A stretch of 64,000 bases of DNA from Paludibacter sp. (GCA_028690665.1 JAQVAV010000010.1:62001-126000), one strand, 5' to 3'. Positions 16,549 to 26,128 are shown, numbered from the stretch's first letter. Notes: generated from the sequence alone by a model not told the origin. Numbers and translations are program-made.

Positions 16549-18486
16549 CTAATACTCGAGTACCGTAAATTCTGTACGCCGGTTCTCCTGATGTTGTTCT
16601 TCCGTACACTCGGTGCATTTAACTAATAAACGGGATTCTCCGTAACCCATGGCCACCATTCTGTCGCGGGCAATACCTCTGCTTACTAAATAATCCACTA
16701 CAGACTGAGCCCTGTTCTGCGAGAGTTTCTGGTTGTATTCATCGGTGCCTCTGCTATCGGTATGCGACCCTAACTCAATTTTCAGTGTCGGGTTTTCGTG
16801 CATAATCTGTACTAGTTTATCAAGTATTACAGCAGCATCCTGGCGGATGTTATATTTGTCGAAGTCGTAGTGTATATTTTCTAAACGGAATACTTTTCCT
16901 TTCACGAAAAGTGGATCGAGATATAAACTCACTTGTATAGAATCTTTTCCCGGTGTTTTTTCACTTACTGTTGCAGTATCCGGATAATAGCTAAACTTTG
17001 TCCCCTGCAGGTGGTAATTTGTATTTTTATCAAGTTCGAAACTGAAGGTACCATCAGGTTTTGTTTGCTGTTTGGCTACAATATTATTATTCCGGTCAAA
17101 GAGAGTCACCGAAGTAGCCGGTAAGGCATTTAATGTTTTTTTATCATAAGCAGTACCGGAAAGAATCAACAGAGACTCCGGCTTTTCATATTTAAATGCA
17201 TAAATATCGTCATCCCCTTTTCCGTTTTCTCTGTTGGACGAAATATAGCCGGCGTTTAAATTTTTATTGCTCCAATATCCGAAATCATCTGCCGGAGAGT
17301 TTAACGGATAACGTATGTTAACCGGTTCAGACCATTTGTTTTTTTCTCCTTTAACCCGGAATATATCCAAACCTCCCATGCCCGGCAAACCATCTGTAGA
17401 GTAATACAGTGTGCCATTTTCATCTATAAAAGGGAAAAACTCATTTCCAGAAGTGTTGACTTCTTTGCCGGCATTCACATATTTTCCCCACGATCCGTCT
17501 TTTTGTAATTCACAGTACCATATATCGGTTCCGCCATAACCTCCCGGCATGTCCGACACAAAATAAAGCACTTTTTCATCCTTGCTCAATGTTGCGTGTC
17601 CGACTGAGTATTTTTTTACATTATTGTATGCAAATGAAACAGGTTCTTTCCATTCACCATAAACTTTTGCCTGAATATAAAGTTCCATGCTATAGTCACG
17701 ATATGTACGTCCATCGAACTTCGATTTTTTTGTATTTTTACCCGAGTACGTCTCTGTAATAAAATAAATATCTCCGGCTTTATTAGATATGACAGGCCCT
17801 ACATGAAATACAGACTTGTTCAAATCAAGATTAGCCAATTCCGGTTGAGATAAAGAATCGCCTGAAATTTTGGCTTCAAATATTTTGAGAAATGAATTTC
17901 CTGTCCAACCATATTTTTTTGTTTTTGTACTCTTCGCTTCCGGTTCGCCAACGAAATATGCGATGCTGTCATTATTTAAGGGAAATGCCGAAAACTCAGC
18001 CCGATCGGTATTTACTGCCGATTCGTTGGTCAGCTGGAAGTTAGTCGGGCGGGCAATCCAAACCTGAGCAGAATCGCATCCGGCAATATCGTTCGCAACA
18101 AGTTTTGAGTTGCCTGTTCTTTTTACATATTTTTGAAAAATCTCCTTCGCTTTCACATAATTAGAATTGGCTTTCAGAATACGTCCGTAGCTGACTAAAT
18201 TTGCCGGATCGCTTTTAGGGTGTGAAACTACACGGGCCAGCCAGATTTCGGCATCTTCGTATCTGTTCATTTTTGCATAAGAGATAGCCAAATTTTCCAT
18301 GTCGTGCAAATAAGGTTTTTCCCTGTCGGCTAACTGAAGATAAATAGTAGCTGCTTTTGCATATTGAAATTCTCTGAAATACCTGTCGGCACGGTCTCTT
18401 AAATCAGGCTGATCCTGAGCCTTGACAGAGATGTTTATTCCAATGGTAAATAATAAAAGAAAAATATTTATTAGTCTGTATTTCAT
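16549..18486 (-). CDS. PorE-like OmpA-family outer membrane protein (TPR, PD40, CarboxypepD_reg, OmpA)
   Basis: A 645-residue secreted protein with a signal peptide (residues 1-23, ending VKA). In order: TPR-like helices (about 25-140), WD40-like PD40 beta-propeller repeats (about 165-430, for example YFVSDMPGGYGGTDIWYC and LYYSTDGLPGMGGLDIF), a carboxypeptidase regulatory-like domain (about 440-525) and an OmpA peptidoglycan-binding domain (about 535-645). The last has IELGSHTDSRG and NRAQSVVDYL. This is the domain order of Porphyromonas PorE, a type IX secretion component that links the outer-membrane apparatus to peptidoglycan. It is the third gene after the adhesin and the PorP/SprF gene (57-bp gap), so an accessory role for this cargo is likely. 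Confidence 0.88.
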   Translation of the reverse strand: MKYRLINIFLLLFTIGINISVKAQDQPDLRDRADRYFREFQYAKAATIYLQLADREKPYLHDMENLAISYAKMNRYEDAEIWLARVVSHPKSDPANLVSYGRILKANSNYVKAKEIFQKYVKRTGNSKLVANDIAGCDSAQVWIARPTNFQLTNESAVNTDRAEFSAFPLNNDSIAYFVGEPEAKSTKTKKYGWTGNSFLKIFEAKISGDSLSQPELANLDLNKSVFHVGPVISNKAGDIYFITETYSGKNTKKSKFDGRTYRDYSMELYIQAKVYGEWKEPVSFAYNNVKKYSVGHATLSKDEKVLYFVSDMPGGYGGTDIWYCELQKDGSWGKYVNAGKEVNTSGNEFFPFIDENGTLYYSTDGLPGMGGLDIFRVKGEKNKWSEPVNIRYPLNSPADDFGYWSNKNLNAGYISSNRENGKGDDDIYAFKYEKPESLLILSGTAYDKKTLNALPATSVTLFDRNNNIVAKQQTKPDGTFSFELDKNTNYHLQGTKFSYYPDTATVSEKTPGKDSIQVSLYLDPLFVKGKVFRLENIHYDFDKYNIRQDAAVILDKLVQIMHENPTLKIELGSHTDSRGTDEYNQKLSQNRAQSVVDYLVSRGIARDRMVAMGYGESRLLVKCTECTEEQHQENRRTEFTVLEY

Positions 18487-18543
18487 TTGTTTATAGCTGT
18501 TGCTCTAATTCATGTATAAGAGAGATTACGGACGAAATTTTGA

Positions 18544-19560
18544 TTAAAAAAATCTGGGGCTTAAAACCCTTTTTGATTTCTTCCGGAAGAAATATCCAAG
18601 TGTAACTTCATGTGTCCCTAATTGATAAAATCCTAAACTGTTTAAAGTATAATCATAAGAATAACCTATACGAAAATTGTCGTTAACAACAAACTGAACT
18701 ATTCCGCAAACTGCGTTCAATGATGTAAGTGATTGATTTTCGGCATATTTTTTACTCCATAGATTAATGCCTGTGCGGTAAGATGCTCCTACCCAAAATT
18801 TGTTATCGAAGATAAACATTGCACTCAAATCCATTACCGAAGGTCCTTTTAAATCTTCCTTCCACAATAAACTGGGACGAAAACGAGTATACTCTGATAA
18901 GTCAAACAATCCTCCTGTAATCAGATAATAATGTCTTTTGCGAATTACATTTTGGGTTGAATCCGCCAGATCCCAGTTCATCAGATTATTCGAATAATAG
19001 CTTGAAAGCAGATCCATGGCAGATAATCCAATGTACCATTTTTGTCCTGTATAATAAATTCCGACCCGGACATCCGGTATAAAGCTGGACTCCGAATTTT
19101 GAAACAGGGCAATGTCATTGGAACTTACTGCCGAAAGTTTGGACCCATCGATACCATATTGGGTAATTCCGGCTCCTATTCCTAAAGAAAGCCGTCGGGT
19201 ATCAGCTTCATCCAACCGGAGCCTATAAGCGTAGTTGGCGTATAGAGAGTTGGCAAACTGCGCTCCGAGTTGGTCTGATGTAACTTGTAGCCCCAGACCG
19301 ACATTTCTCGTGTCTTCGTTTGTTACGCCGTCAATAGAAACTTGTGTAGTTGTTGGAGCTCCGTCGATACCGGTCCATTGAATGCGATGTGTAGCCTGAG
19401 CATACCACTCTTCTTTGTACCCTGCATAAGCCGGATTAACAGCAAGCTCATTAAAAATATATTGCGTAAATTGTATGTTTTGTTGTGCCTGTATTGAATC
19501 AAGTGAAACAATCAGACAAACAAACAAAATCGCAATTTTTATGTTCCGGGAAATTTCCAT
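18544..19560 (-). CDS. PorP/SprF family type IX secretion outer membrane protein
   Basis: A 338-residue predicted outer-membrane beta barrel. The start at 19560 gives MEISRNIKIAILFVCL, a signal peptide ending IQAQ, followed by the family hallmark QYIFNELAVNPAYAG. A start 15 codons earlier would put extra residues before the signal peptide. The C-terminus has the repeating aromatic beta-strand pattern (FRIGYSYDYTL, EVTLGYFFRKKSKR). SprF in Flavobacterium is specifically needed to secrete the SprB adhesin, and PorP/SprF paralogues pair with type-B-CTD cargo. The gene follows the giant CHU_C adhesin by 48 bp, which fits a dedicated partner. Confidence 0.92.
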   Translation of the reverse strand: MEISRNIKIAILFVCLIVSLDSIQAQQNIQFTQYIFNELAVNPAYAGYKEEWYAQATHRIQWTGIDGAPTTTQVSIDGVTNEDTRNVGLGLQVTSDQLGAQFANSLYANYAYRLRLDEADTRRLSLGIGAGITQYGIDGSKLSAVSSNDIALFQNSESSFIPDVRVGIYYTGQKWYIGLSAMDLLSSYYSNNLMNWDLADSTQNVIRKRHYYLITGGLFDLSEYTRFRPSLLWKEDLKGPSVMDLSAMFIFDNKFWVGASYRTGINLWSKKYAENQSLTSLNAVCGIVQFVVNDNFRIGYSYDYTLNSLGFYQLGTHEVTLGYFFRKKSKRVLSPRFF

Positions 19561-19608
19561 CCGAAATTTATTGAGTTTTATATTTAGACCATTTATATCA
19601 AACATACT

Positions 19609-22600
19609 TTATCTCTTTAAAAGCACCCAACCTTTATATGCCGTGATTTTATCGCCCTTCTTAAGTTTGAGGAGATAATAATATGTACCTTCATTAAGTC
19701 CGTTCCCATCCCAGTCGTTTTGATACGATGTGCTGTGATAGACCTCGCTGCCCCAACGGTTGTAAATTAAAAGTTCGGCATTCGAATAACTGTCTATACC
19801 CTTGATTTCGAAAAATTCGTTTGTTCCATCTCCGTTGGGAGTGAAGACGTTCGGGATAAACAGCTGATTGTCGAGAATAGTTATATCGACTGTTGTAACA
19901 TTGGAGACGTTACCATTTATATCTTTTACAGTGTAAGTAAACTGGTCGGTGCCAACATAATTTTCGTCAGGAGTGTATAACACGGTTCCATCCGGCTGAA
20001 CAATTACAGTACCATGCTGTGGCTGGCTTATGATCTGAATAGAATCTGTATTCAGGCTCGTACTTCCCGGTACATCATTGTCGAGTATGGAAATTAGAAC
20101 CGGAATATCCATCTTGGTTGTTACCGAATCCGGATTGGCTATTGGGGACTGATTTACAGATGTCACAGTCGCACTGTCATTGGCAACTGTAGTTCCGGAA
20201 ATATCCTTTACCAAATTTCCCTGTGTATCATAAGCAACTACTATAGCGCTATTAGTTATGGTTCCGGCATTGACATCCGCCTGAGTGACTGTGTAACGGC
20301 CAACATATATCCAGCTTTCATCAACTCCTAATTTGTTGTCAGTGTTCAAATCCCCATTTTGATATTCAGGAGCCTGACTGAGCCTTGAATCGTTGATGAC
20401 GGGTTCAGTTAAAGTCACGGTTCCGGTATTTTCAACCGTAAAGGTATATTCTATCTCACTGCCAAGTTTAAAAGGCCCATCGTTGGTTGCTTCTTTGACT
20501 AAGGCAATTCTGCCTGCCTGAAAAACAATAGTTACCGTCGGGTTGTCGTTATTTATGGCACTGCCAGAAATATCATTTACATCCTTATCCTGAGGATCTT
20601 TGGCTGTGACTGTTGCAGAGTTTAAAATATATCCGGCATCAATATCGGCTTGTGTAACCGTATATGTGCCCGTATAACTCCATGTTTCACCAATATCTAA
20701 TTTCCCGTTAGCATCGTCAGTAACTTTTGTAATGTCTCCGGATAAATTACTATCTGTTACAGATACATCCGATAAAGTTACAGATCCTGTATTTGTTACA
20801 CTAAAATTATAACTGACAGTGCTTCCCAATACATAAGAACCCGTACTTGTTACGCTTTTCACTAAAGCTATTTTACCATTTTGGGCAACAGGCGTAACCG
20901 TTGGATAGTCGTTAATGGTTGTACTTCCAGAAATATCAGTAACGGTTGCATTCGAAGGATCTAAAGCATAAACGACCGCCGAGTTAACCACTTGTCCCGA
21001 ATCAACATCCGCCTGAATTACCTGATAGGATCCGGAATAAACCCAGATTTCACCTACATCGAGCAAATCATTTGCATTGACATCTCCGCTTACAAATGCG
21101 ATATTGGTTTTAAGTAACTTCGTATCAGACAAAGAATCTATCTGCAAGGTAACGTTGCCTGTATTAGCTACTGTAAAGTCGTATCTGATTATGTCGCCTA
21201 AGCGGAAAGTCCCGCTATTACTCACTGTTTTTATTAAAGCAATTTCGGGATGCTGAGGTAAAATAGTCTTTGTAGGAGCATCTTCATAAATAGTAGGGCC
21301 GGATATGTCCTGTACCGTATTAGAGGATGGATCCTTGGCTGTTACTGTCGCAATGTTGGAAACAAAACCGGAATCCACATCAGCTTGTGTAACAATGTAG
21401 TTGCCGGAATAAGTCCAGGTCTCCGGTACATTCAGCAGATTATCATTATTTACATCCCCATTTATGTAAATCACAGGATTGGGCAACCTCTTATCGGTGA
21501 TACTGATATCTGATAAATCCGTATTGCCCGTATTTGAAACTGTCAGTGAATATTTTATCTCATCTCCTGATTTGAACGGACCGGAATTGCTGATCACTTT
21601 TGTCAGAGCGATTTTACTTGTGGGGTTTATGGGCGTAACCGTCGGTTCATCATTACTAGCTGAAGTGCCGGAAATATCCGTTACATCGTTGTTTTTAGAA
21701 TCTTTTGCTGTAACGGTAGCGGAATTAGTTACTTCTCCGGTATCTATGTCTGTCTGGGTAACAATATATTCTCCCGTATAAAGCCACGTTTCACCCACAT
21801 CGAGTTTTCCATTGAGATTTATATCACCACTTTGGTAAACAACCGAAGAAAGTTTGTTATCAGTAATTGAGATGTTTGACAACACTGTATTGCCGGTATT
21901 GCTTACGGAGAACAGGTAACGTATCGTACTCCCTAAACTATAGGCACCCGAACTTGAAACCGTTTTTACCAAAGTAATTTTAGAATTATTGTTTAATAAA
22001 ACGACAGTAGGGTCATTATTAGTGGCTGAAGTACCTGAAGTATCCGTAACTGCTACGTTGTTAGGATCTAATGAAGTAACAATAGCCTGATTAACGATTT
22101 TTCCCGAATCAATATCAGCTTGCGTAACTGTATAATTCCCCGTATAAAGCCAGCTTTCACCCGGTTCGAGAATATTGTCCGATTTCATATCGCCGCTTAC
22201 ATATACAGGAGCAGGAGATAACTTATTATCAGTCAATTCTACATTAGATAGTGAAACTTCACCCGGATTCGATACTGTGAAATTATATTTTACAACATCT
22301 CCCAACTGAAAATCTGTACTGTTTGAAACTGTTTTCACTAAGGAGATTTTCTCATCGTCGTTCAAAACAAAGGTTGAAACAGAACTGACGTTGTTGGTTA
22401 TATCCGTATCAGTGACACCTGATGTGCCAAGGTCAAGAGTTGCCGTATTGGTAATTACACCATTCGAAGGGTAATCAATCACCTTTCCCTTAATGATCAG
22501 TTGACTATTGCCATACGCAGCTAAACTGACCGCAATATTTGATAAATCACTAGCACTATATCCTGTTGCAGTATTTGCAGTATTTCCTTGATTGTCAAAC

Positions 22601-23658
22601 GTAATAGATGTTATTTGAAAGCAGGAAGGCATTGAAAATACATCGCTCAATTTTAGCCCGGTAATATCCTCATCTCCTTGGTTTAACATGTCTAATGTGT
22701 AAGTCAAACTATCACCAACCCTGACTAAAGATTTATCCACAGACTTTTTTACCCGTACTCCCGTGGAGGTAGTAATTAGCAGGTTACGAACATCGTGTTT
22801 GTTAAAGTTGGCCCCGGTTGAAGCTGCAAAACCAAGTTTTAGACTATCCGGAGCATCATAAGGTAAGGTGTAAGGACCAAAAACCGTTTGAAAATTTCCT
22901 GTACTGGATGTTTTAATACGCGCTGTTACCGTATATTGATTTCCGGAACCTCCATTCGATGTTGGAGAAATTTCAATCTGCATCTGGCGATAATTAGATG
23001 CATCATTAGGGCGGGTTGCAAATCCACCGATTTGCAAATCATATGGCAGTTTTCCACTTCCTGTCAGCCACACATAATCAGCCGATTCCGGTCCTCTGAG
23101 TCCGATACAATTGGCGATGTGTCCGGGTCCGTTAACACGCCCTTCGGTAGGATTACTGTAATTACCCAGCTCATCAATCCCCAGTCCGAGAAATCCGTTA
23201 GAAACTCCTGGGATTTCCCGTGTTCCGGTTTTGCGCTGCGCATACCCAAGTGATCCGCCAAAAGCCCCGATATTAAATACTGGAGTGTTGGCATCATAAA
23301 GGAATACACAGATCCCGTCGGCTCCACCTGCCGCGGGATTGGTATGCCATATCATGAATTCAAAATCAATTATAAGCCCCAATTTTGATGGGAATGCCTG
23401 CTTTAATAAAGCATAGCCTGTCTGCCATGTAGAATCCTGAGTTAATCGCAACCAACCTTCTCCATCTGTATCCTCCTTTGCTGCTGCCGTCAAATAAGCA
23501 TCTCCGCCAAATATAAAATTAGGACTTGATGTTCCTCTTAAATTTTCAGTAATAGTCAATGCACCCAAATGAGTATTTTCTACAACCAAAAGGAGAAAAA
23601 GCAAAAAATATTTACCGTAAGTAATCGTGTCTTTTAATAAATGATTGAGTTTCTTCAT
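19609..23658 (-). CDS. Giant repetitive surface adhesin with type B type IX sorting domain
   Basis: A 1349-residue secreted protein. After a hydrophobic signal segment (about residues 15-32) comes a legume-lectin-like domain (about 40-300; GFLGLGIDELGNY and IDFEFMIWHTNP). A divergent DUF11 module follows (about 303-430), then six tandem DUF11-type repeats of 121-124 residues (437-1171), each opening (K/R/E)I(A/S/T)L(V/I/T)K and holding a D/N-rich loop before VTQADID. A cadherin-like Ig domain (about 1175-1265; ANPDSV, ILDNDVPGS) precedes a C-terminal CHU_C sorting domain (about 1268-1349; FIPNVFTPNGDGTNEFF, YNRWGSEVY). The CHU_C domain directs type IX secretion. It heads the cassette with PorP/SprF and PorE-like genes. 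The ligand is unknown; the lectin fold suggests glycan binding. Confidence 0.92.
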   Translation of the reverse strand: MKKLNHLLKDTITYGKYFLLFLLLVVENTHLGALTITENLRGTSSPNFIFGGDAYLTAAAKEDTDGEGWLRLTQDSTWQTGYALLKQAFPSKLGLIIDFEFMIWHTNPAAGGADGICVFLYDANTPVFNIGAFGGSLGYAQRKTGTREIPGVSNGFLGLGIDELGNYSNPTEGRVNGPGHIANCIGLRGPESADYVWLTGSGKLPYDLQIGGFATRPNDASNYRQMQIEISPTSNGGSGNQYTVTARIKTSSTGNFQTVFGPYTLPYDAPDSLKLGFAASTGANFNKHDVRNLLITTSTGVRVKKSVDKSLVRVGDSLTYTLDMLNQGDEDITGLKLSDVFSMPSCFQITSITFDNQGNTANTATGYSASDLSNIAVSLAAYGNSQLIIKGKVIDYPSNGVITNTATLDLGTSGVTDTDITNNVSSVSTFVLNDDEKISLVKTVSNSTDFQLGDVVKYNFTVSNPGEVSLSNVELTDNKLSPAPVYVSGDMKSDNILEPGESWLYTGNYTVTQADIDSGKIVNQAIVTSLDPNNVAVTDTSGTSATNNDPTVVLLNNNSKITLVKTVSSSGAYSLGSTIRYLFSVSNTGNTVLSNISITDNKLSSVVYQSGDINLNGKLDVGETWLYTGEYIVTQTDIDTGEVTNSATVTAKDSKNNDVTDISGTSASNDEPTVTPINPTSKIALTKVISNSGPFKSGDEIKYSLTVSNTGNTDLSDISITDKRLPNPVIYINGDVNNDNLLNVPETWTYSGNYIVTQADVDSGFVSNIATVTAKDPSSNTVQDISGPTIYEDAPTKTILPQHPEIALIKTVSNSGTFRLGDIIRYDFTVANTGNVTLQIDSLSDTKLLKTNIAFVSGDVNANDLLDVGEIWVYSGSYQVIQADVDSGQVVNSAVVYALDPSNATVTDISGSTTINDYPTVTPVAQNGKIALVKSVTSTGSYVLGSTVSYNFSVTNTGSVTLSDVSVTDSNLSGDITKVTDDANGKLDIGETWSYTGTYTVTQADIDAGYILNSATVTAKDPQDKDVNDISGSAINNDNPTVTIVFQAGRIALVKEATNDGPFKLGSEIEYTFTVENTGTVTLTEPVINDSRLSQAPEYQNGDLNTDNKLGVDESWIYVGRYTVTQADVNAGTITNSAIVVAYDTQGNLVKDISGTTVANDSATVTSVNQSPIANPDSVTTKMDIPVLISILDNDVPGSTSLNTDSIQIISQPQHGTVIVQPDGTVLYTPDENYVGTDQFTYTVKDINGNVSNVTTVDITILDNQLFIPNVFTPNGDGTNEFFEIKGIDSYSNAELLIYNRWGSEVYHSTSYQNDWDGNGLNEGTYYYLLKLKKGDKITAYKGWVLLKR
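20146..22350 (-). repeat. Six tandem DUF11 repeats within the adhesin gene
   Basis: Repeat units begin at 22350, 21981, 21615, 21246, 20874 and 20511, so periods are 369, 366, 369, 372 and 363 bp, always in frame. Each unit ends with a Ca-loop-like GD(V/I/L)N.(N/D) stretch, a VTQADxD(S/A)G motif and a (D/N).SGT/S segment. Divergence between units is obvious at protein level, so the array is not a recent expansion. Confidence 0.9.
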
Positions 23659-24058
23659 TGGAGTTTTTAAAGAAAATGACTATTAATTACAAAAATAATG
23701 ACAAAACAATAAATTTTTTAAAAAAAAGAAATAATAAGGTTCTGAATGCCTAAAAACACCCAGAAAATGTTGAAAAAGAATTGTGTTGTCCCTTTTTCAG
23801 GTATTTAAAATACATCTCAGTGAAAACAAGTATATACTGAGTCCTCACAAATGAAGGTGGTGCTTGTTTAAAAGTGAAGATAGTATTTAAAAATGAATAC
23901 AACAATAATATAACAGATGTGGTTCAATTTAAATGCTTTTTACTAAAATTATTCCGATAGAAGAATCTTTTCTATAAATTTTATGCAACGGAATAATAGA
24001 ATGTTTCATCTGTTTAGAAAATAATTTTTAATTGAATTTGAAATTAAAATACACGTAT
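23659..24058. other. 400-bp intergenic region between divergent adhesin and NigD-like genes
   Basis: AT-rich, no ORF. On the minus strand a TATTTTTG (23697-23690) matches the -7 consensus for the adhesin gene, 31 bp before its ATG. Near the NigD-like gene a nested inverted repeat spans 23948-23997: outer arms of 9 bp (23948-23956 with 23989-23997) and an inner 6-bp hairpin (23957-23962 with 23970-23975). It could be a leader structure. No convincing plus-strand promoter was found. Confidence 0.5.
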
Positions 24059-24790
24059 ATGAAAAAACTATTATGCCTGTTGGTAGTTATCCCCATGTTG
24101 CTTGCCTGTCAGGATGATCATGACGATGTGGATTATAGAAACCATTACATAGCTATGGGTACCGTTTTAAATCCGGATACCATCACCAGTTTTTCGTTAT
24201 TATTGGATGACACGACAATGATTAAAGTCGATCAAAGTGCTGTTGCTTATTACAGACCATTCCCGGGACAGAGGATTATTGCCGATTTTGCTGTTTTATC
24301 CGAATATAGTGATACTACTTTCGATTATTCGGTAAAGCTTTATGATGTTTATGAAGTGCTAACTAAAGGAATTTTCAATATTACAGAAATAACACGTGAC
24401 AGCATTGGCAACGACCCGGTTAAAATTAAAGATATGTGGTTGGGAGGAGGCTATCTGAATGTTGAGTTTTACTATATGGGCTACAATAAGACTCATTACA
24501 TCAATTTAGTATCAGACAGTTCTAAAACATATACGGATGGAAAAATTCATTTGGAATTCCGTCATAATGATAATGATGACTATCCGCAATATAACAAATG
24601 GGGAATTGTATCATTCAAACTTAATTCATTGGAGTCGGACACGACCAATATCATTGATCTGGCAGTAGAGGCTAACGAATATTATTATGGTAGCCGGACT
24701 TACTATTTTACATATAATTATGGCAACGGTCAGTTGGCTCCGGTTTCCCGGAAGATCGTTCCGGAAAATACAAAAGCTGTATTCAGATAA
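24059..24790 (+). CDS. NigD-like lipoprotein
   Basis: A 243-residue lipoprotein. The ATG at 24059 gives MKKLLCLLVVIPMLLAC with lipobox LLAC and acylated Cys17, while the upstream start at 24032 adds nine residues before the signal peptide. An acidic DDHDDVD spacer follows the cysteine. The N-terminal OB-like part (about residues 25-110) and C-terminal beta-sandwich (about 115-235; YNKTHYINLV, HLEFRHN) match the NigD-like family of Bacteroidales, a surface or outer-membrane lipoprotein of unknown function first noted in a bacteriocin-associated cluster. The gene stands alone, convergent with the HhH gene 24 bp away. Confidence 0.8.
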   Translation: MKKLLCLLVVIPMLLACQDDHDDVDYRNHYIAMGTVLNPDTITSFSLLLDDTTMIKVDQSAVAYYRPFPGQRIIADFAVLSEYSDTTFDYSVKLYDVYEVLTKGIFNITEITRDSIGNDPVKIKDMWLGGGYLNVEFYYMGYNKTHYINLVSDSSKTYTDGKIHLEFRHNDNDDYPQYNKWGIVSFKLNSLESDTTNIIDLAVEANEYYYGSRTYYFTYNYGNGQLAPVSRKIVPENTKAVFR

Positions 24791-24814
24791 TTTTAATACG
24801 GATAAATGTATTTT

Positions 24815-25744
24815 TTATTGAAAATCCAAATAGGGAGTCAGTTTTATAATATCGTTGTCCGAAAATTCAGTAAGGCTCTTGAGTTCGTTTATCCCGGAAA
24901 GCCTGCCTTTAGAGCGGCGTAGTTCATAAATGGCTCGGGCCTGAGAAAAACTAATATAGGGATGCTGTTTCAATTTATCGATCGATGCTGTATTCACCTC
25001 TATTTTACGAATTAAAGACAGGTCTACTTTGCAATAGCTATAAATCCGTTCATAATTTTTATCCGTCATTCCATAAAGTTCACGTAGCTGCTCAACCGAA
25101 CTAAATCCTCCGGCTTTCTGACGAAACCTTAAAATGCCCCGGGCATATCCTCTTCCAATACCTTTTACTTTCAGCAATTCCGAAGTGTCCGCAGAGTTTA
25201 GGTCAACAACGATTGCAATCTCTGAATCTCTTGTTTTCTTCTTTTTAGAAAAGGTAGTATCTTTTGAAGATACTGCGGATGTATCAATTCGGATATAAGA
25301 TTTAAGTTTCTCGTATATCTCCGGCTTCAGTCCATAAACTCTTGAAAAGCCATCCGGCGTTTTAAAGTATCCTCCTTTTTCTCTGAATTTTAGAATATTG
25401 GACGCAACATACCGGGGCAGCCCCAGGCGTATAAAATCAGTGGAATCAGCAGTATTCGGATCGAAATAAAAAAGTTCCGGCTTGTTTTGTTGCTTGTTTG
25501 ACTCAAATTTATTTTCCGGGAATTTTTTGTTACTGTAAAAAGAATCACTTTTGCCGGTATTAATATTCACAAGCGTTTTCTTAAAAGAATCAACCTGATT
25601 CAAAAGGTCATTATTTACAGTTTTGTCATTTGGGAAGAACAAGGGCATTGCATGGTAGAAAATAAGGGCAATAACAATCAGGACGATTAGTAAGATAATA
25701 GCGACACGTTGCCCTCTTGTAAAATAGAAGTAATCTTTCCACAT
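24815..25744 (-). CDS. Membrane-anchored helix-hairpin-helix protein (ComEA-like)
   Basis: A 309-residue protein with an N-terminal transmembrane helix (about residues 13-33) after the short cytoplasmic MWKDYFYFTRGQR. A low-complexity linker leads to three HhH modules: about 90-150 (DFIRLGLPRYVASNILKFR), 180-230 (SELLKVKGIGRGYARGILRFR) and 240-305 (KLKQHPYISFSQARAIYELR). HhH modules bind DNA without sequence specificity; in ComEA this serves uptake of transforming DNA. The topology would place the HhH repeats outside the inner membrane. No other competence gene is nearby, so a role in DNA uptake is only a possibility. A minus-strand terminator lies 24 bp upstream of its start, isolating it from the Dabb gene. 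Confidence 0.85.
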   Translation of the reverse strand: MWKDYFYFTRGQRVAIILLIVLIVIALIFYHAMPLFFPNDKTVNNDLLNQVDSFKKTLVNINTGKSDSFYSNKKFPENKFESNKQQNKPELFYFDPNTADSTDFIRLGLPRYVASNILKFREKGGYFKTPDGFSRVYGLKPEIYEKLKSYIRIDTSAVSSKDTTFSKKKKTRDSEIAIVVDLNSADTSELLKVKGIGRGYARGILRFRQKAGGFSSVEQLRELYGMTDKNYERIYSYCKVDLSLIRKIEVNTASIDKLKQHPYISFSQARAIYELRRSKGRLSGINELKSLTEFSDNDIIKLTPYLDFQ

Positions 25745-25768
25745 AGTTATCAGGTAAATTGGTTAGGT

Positions 25769-25808
25769 AAAAAAACTGTCAGGCAGCATAAAAACTGTCC
25801 TGACAGTT
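25769..25808 (-). terminator. Terminator after the Dabb gene
   Basis: A 10-bp perfect stem (25774-25783 with 25799-25808) with T7 on the minus strand (plus-strand A7 at 25769-25775), 15 bp after the Dabb stop. Confidence 0.88.
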
Positions 25809-25822
25809 ATGTCGGTTCCAAA

Positions 25823-26128
25823 TCAGAACTCGTAATCAACAGCAGCGCGGGAAGTTTTTACTTTTCCGATATATGCTGCAACTTTCTTATGCTCAGGATG
25901 TACCTGATAAATATCCAGATCTGCCATTGACGCAAACTCCGAAACTAATGCAATGTCATGATTACCAGTAGGGGCGTCCGGAAGGTTGATCCCAACTTCT
26001 ATCATTTTAATTTGCGGAATCAGGTTTTTCAAATTCTCTAATGCGGTTTTTATGTACAAAGCATTTTCTGCTTTTGTTTTGCCTTCGGCCTCATCGGCCA
26101 GTCCAAAAAAAACAATATGTTTAACCAT
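25823..26128 (-). CDS. Dabb (stress-responsive alpha/beta barrel) domain protein
   Basis: A 101-residue single-domain protein of the dimeric alpha/beta barrel superfamily. It starts MVKHIVFFGLADEAEG and has the typical IKMIEVGINL strand and the HPEHKKVAAYIGKV helix that carry the family's conserved residues. Members are stress-induced proteins or small catalytic folds; the substrate here is unknown. It is transcribed alone: a TAACTTTG box 63 bp upstream and a strong terminator downstream bracket it. Confidence 0.88.
   Translation of the reverse strand: MVKHIVFFGLADEAEGKTKAENALYIKTALENLKNLIPQIKMIEVGINLPDAPTGNHDIALVSEFASMADLDIYQVHPEHKKVAAYIGKVKTSRAAVDYEF

Noticed and set aside
20146-22350. Whether the DUF11 repeats might be a CRISPR or DNA-level satellite
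   Set aside because: The period of about 366 bp is always a multiple of three, and units are conserved as protein with many silent differences; this is a coding repeat.
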